Source: a virus. From it: DNA of 38,910 bases. Below are positions 38,400 through 38,910 of this stretch, piece after piece. Each line of letters opens with the position of its first letter. The stretch's first letter is position 1. The position numbers were made by a program, and so were the translations under genes. Location: the IMG/VR virus record IMGVR_UViG_3300021356_000055, positions 1 to 38,910 of that record. One strand, given 5' to 3'. The notes beneath the pieces are model-generated. The model was not told where the DNA came from. It searched no databases and worked only from the letters and a program-made list of their open reading frames with translations.

Positions 38400-38423
38400 T
38401 TTGTTACCTCCAATCTATTGAGG

Positions 38424-38452
38424 AGATTAAACCATGGAATAACCTATGTCAA
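38424..38452 (-). promoter_or_regulatory. Sigma70-like promoter of the peptidase-like gene
   Basis: Minus strand TTGACA (consensus), 17-bp spacer, TAATCT. From the -35 into the spacer (TTGACATAGGTT ... TCCAT) it is related to the promoter at 3793-3821. Downstream is the short leader AATAGATTGGAGGTAAC. Confidence 0.75.
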
Positions 38453-38910
38453 TCACCTTTCCGGCTTTTTATTGTGGGTATTTTCACCCTGGTCTCGCTG
38501 TGGTTTTCCTTTGGATTGGGCACGGATTGTACAAAGGTGCGGGGATTGTGCGAAAAAGGTCTGGGCTAATACGGCTATCCTGTGGGGGGCTTTCGGGAAA
38601 AGCGCACAATCGAACAATCTCTGGATAAAACGCTGCTTGCTTGTAGATGTGCTGTACCTGTCTTTCTCATATGGGTGGTGCCTGTATTTTTCTTCCGTTT
38701 TATATTTGGATTGTTCAATTGTACTGATTCTGCTGTACCCGCCCGTGTGTGGGCAGTATGGGGCCAGACCTTTTCCCGCACATTCCCGCACAAGCGCACT
38801 TTCCCGTGCCCCCCGAGATCACATACGCATAGACATATATATATACACCCGTTTGCGCAGGCGGGCGGCGGCGGCCAGATTTCGCTGGAGCCTCGCGGGG
38901 GGGCAGTGAT
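38453..38910. other. Long non-coding region with short direct repeats (candidate origin or control site)
   Basis: With bases 1-67 after circularisation this gives over 500 bp with no supportable gene. It contains two tandem 10-bp repeats TTCCCGCACA (38773-38782, 38783-38792) and a degenerate third, TTCCCGTGCC (38801-38810); a spaced pair GGATTGTACAAAG / GGATTGTGCGAAA (38524-38536, 38543-38555); GCACAATCGAACAATC near 38603; and an AT tract CATATATATATACAC near 38833. Tandem GC repeats beside an AT-rich tract suit an iteron-type origin. No function is proven. Confidence 0.45.
38826..38910. repeat. Dispersed intergenic repeat, copy R5 (spans the circular junction)
   Basis: AT tract ATAGACATATATATATACAC, GC-rich middle, TGGAGCCTCG and GTGAT at the very end, completed by AGCCCC at window bases 21-26. 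It has the same order of elements as R1-R4 but is diverged. It lies next to terminator 68-100 across the junction, as expected for the cassette pattern. Confidence 0.65.

Noticed and set aside
38274-38909. 211-codon plus-strand frame through the non-coding region
   Set aside because: Antisense to the peptidase-like gene, then crosses a promoter and the iteron-like repeats; composition is not protein-like.
1-38910. CRISPR array, tRNA, integrase, phage RNA polymerase
   Set aside because: None seen by eye. The repeats are intergenic with genes between, or in-frame coding repeats, and have no spacer pattern. A tRNA scan and profile searches would be needed to exclude these fully.

Overview
The window is best read as one complete, circular genome of a small tailed phage with a T7-type (podovirus) virion. 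The last 20 bases (38891-38910) repeat the first 20 exactly, as expected of a circular or terminally overlapping assembly, so the unique length would be 38,890 bp. Family-level recognition supports a T7-like portal, tail tubular proteins A and B and large internal virion proteins. No T7-type RNA polymerase, DNA polymerase, integrase, tRNA or CRISPR array was recognised. Promoters that can be read are sigma70-like, and a lipobox plus C-terminal membrane segment in one late protein suggests a Gram-negative host. The host cannot be named from the sequence.

Layout. Two blocks diverge from a non-coding region at 4534-4936. Rightward (+), 4937-25769: major capsid protein, two small structural proteins, a lectin-like protein, a very large fusion of an adhesin-like region with tail tubular protein A, tail tubular protein B, three internal virion proteins (158, 1210 and 1862 aa), then small proteins that look like a holin, an HNH nuclease, a candidate unimolecular spanin and basic DNA-binding-like proteins. 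Leftward (-), running from 4533 down to 1, across the circular junction, and from 38399 down to 25633: small accessory genes, then regulators, PrimPol-like primase, SF3 helicase, SSB-like protein, terminase large subunit, portal, scaffold-like protein, YqaJ exonuclease, ERF annealing protein and a two-domain nuclease. The blocks converge and overlap near 25.7 kb. Portal, terminase and scaffold are therefore on the opposite strand from capsid and tail.

The most unusual part is the accessory region (37.7-38.9 kb plus 0.1-4.6 kb). It is a head-to-tail series of short transcription cassettes. Each has its own sigma70-like promoter, a shared GATTGGAG ribosome-binding leader, one or two small genes, a GC-rich hairpin terminator (usually with a UUCG-type loop), and then a copy of an ~85-95 bp intergenic repeat ending in TGATAGCCCC. 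Three leaders carry a near-identical hairpin placed at the predicted first transcribed base. TGTACA palindromes overlap two of the promoters and suggest a shared repressor.

How it may work together (inference): host RNA polymerase reads the leftward cassettes and the replication/packaging operon from strong sigma70 promoters. Replication uses primase, helicase, an SSB-like protein and a recombination pair with a host polymerase. The late rightward operon then supplies the capsid, tail, ejection and lysis proteins. No convincing promoter for the late operon and no endolysin could be identified.
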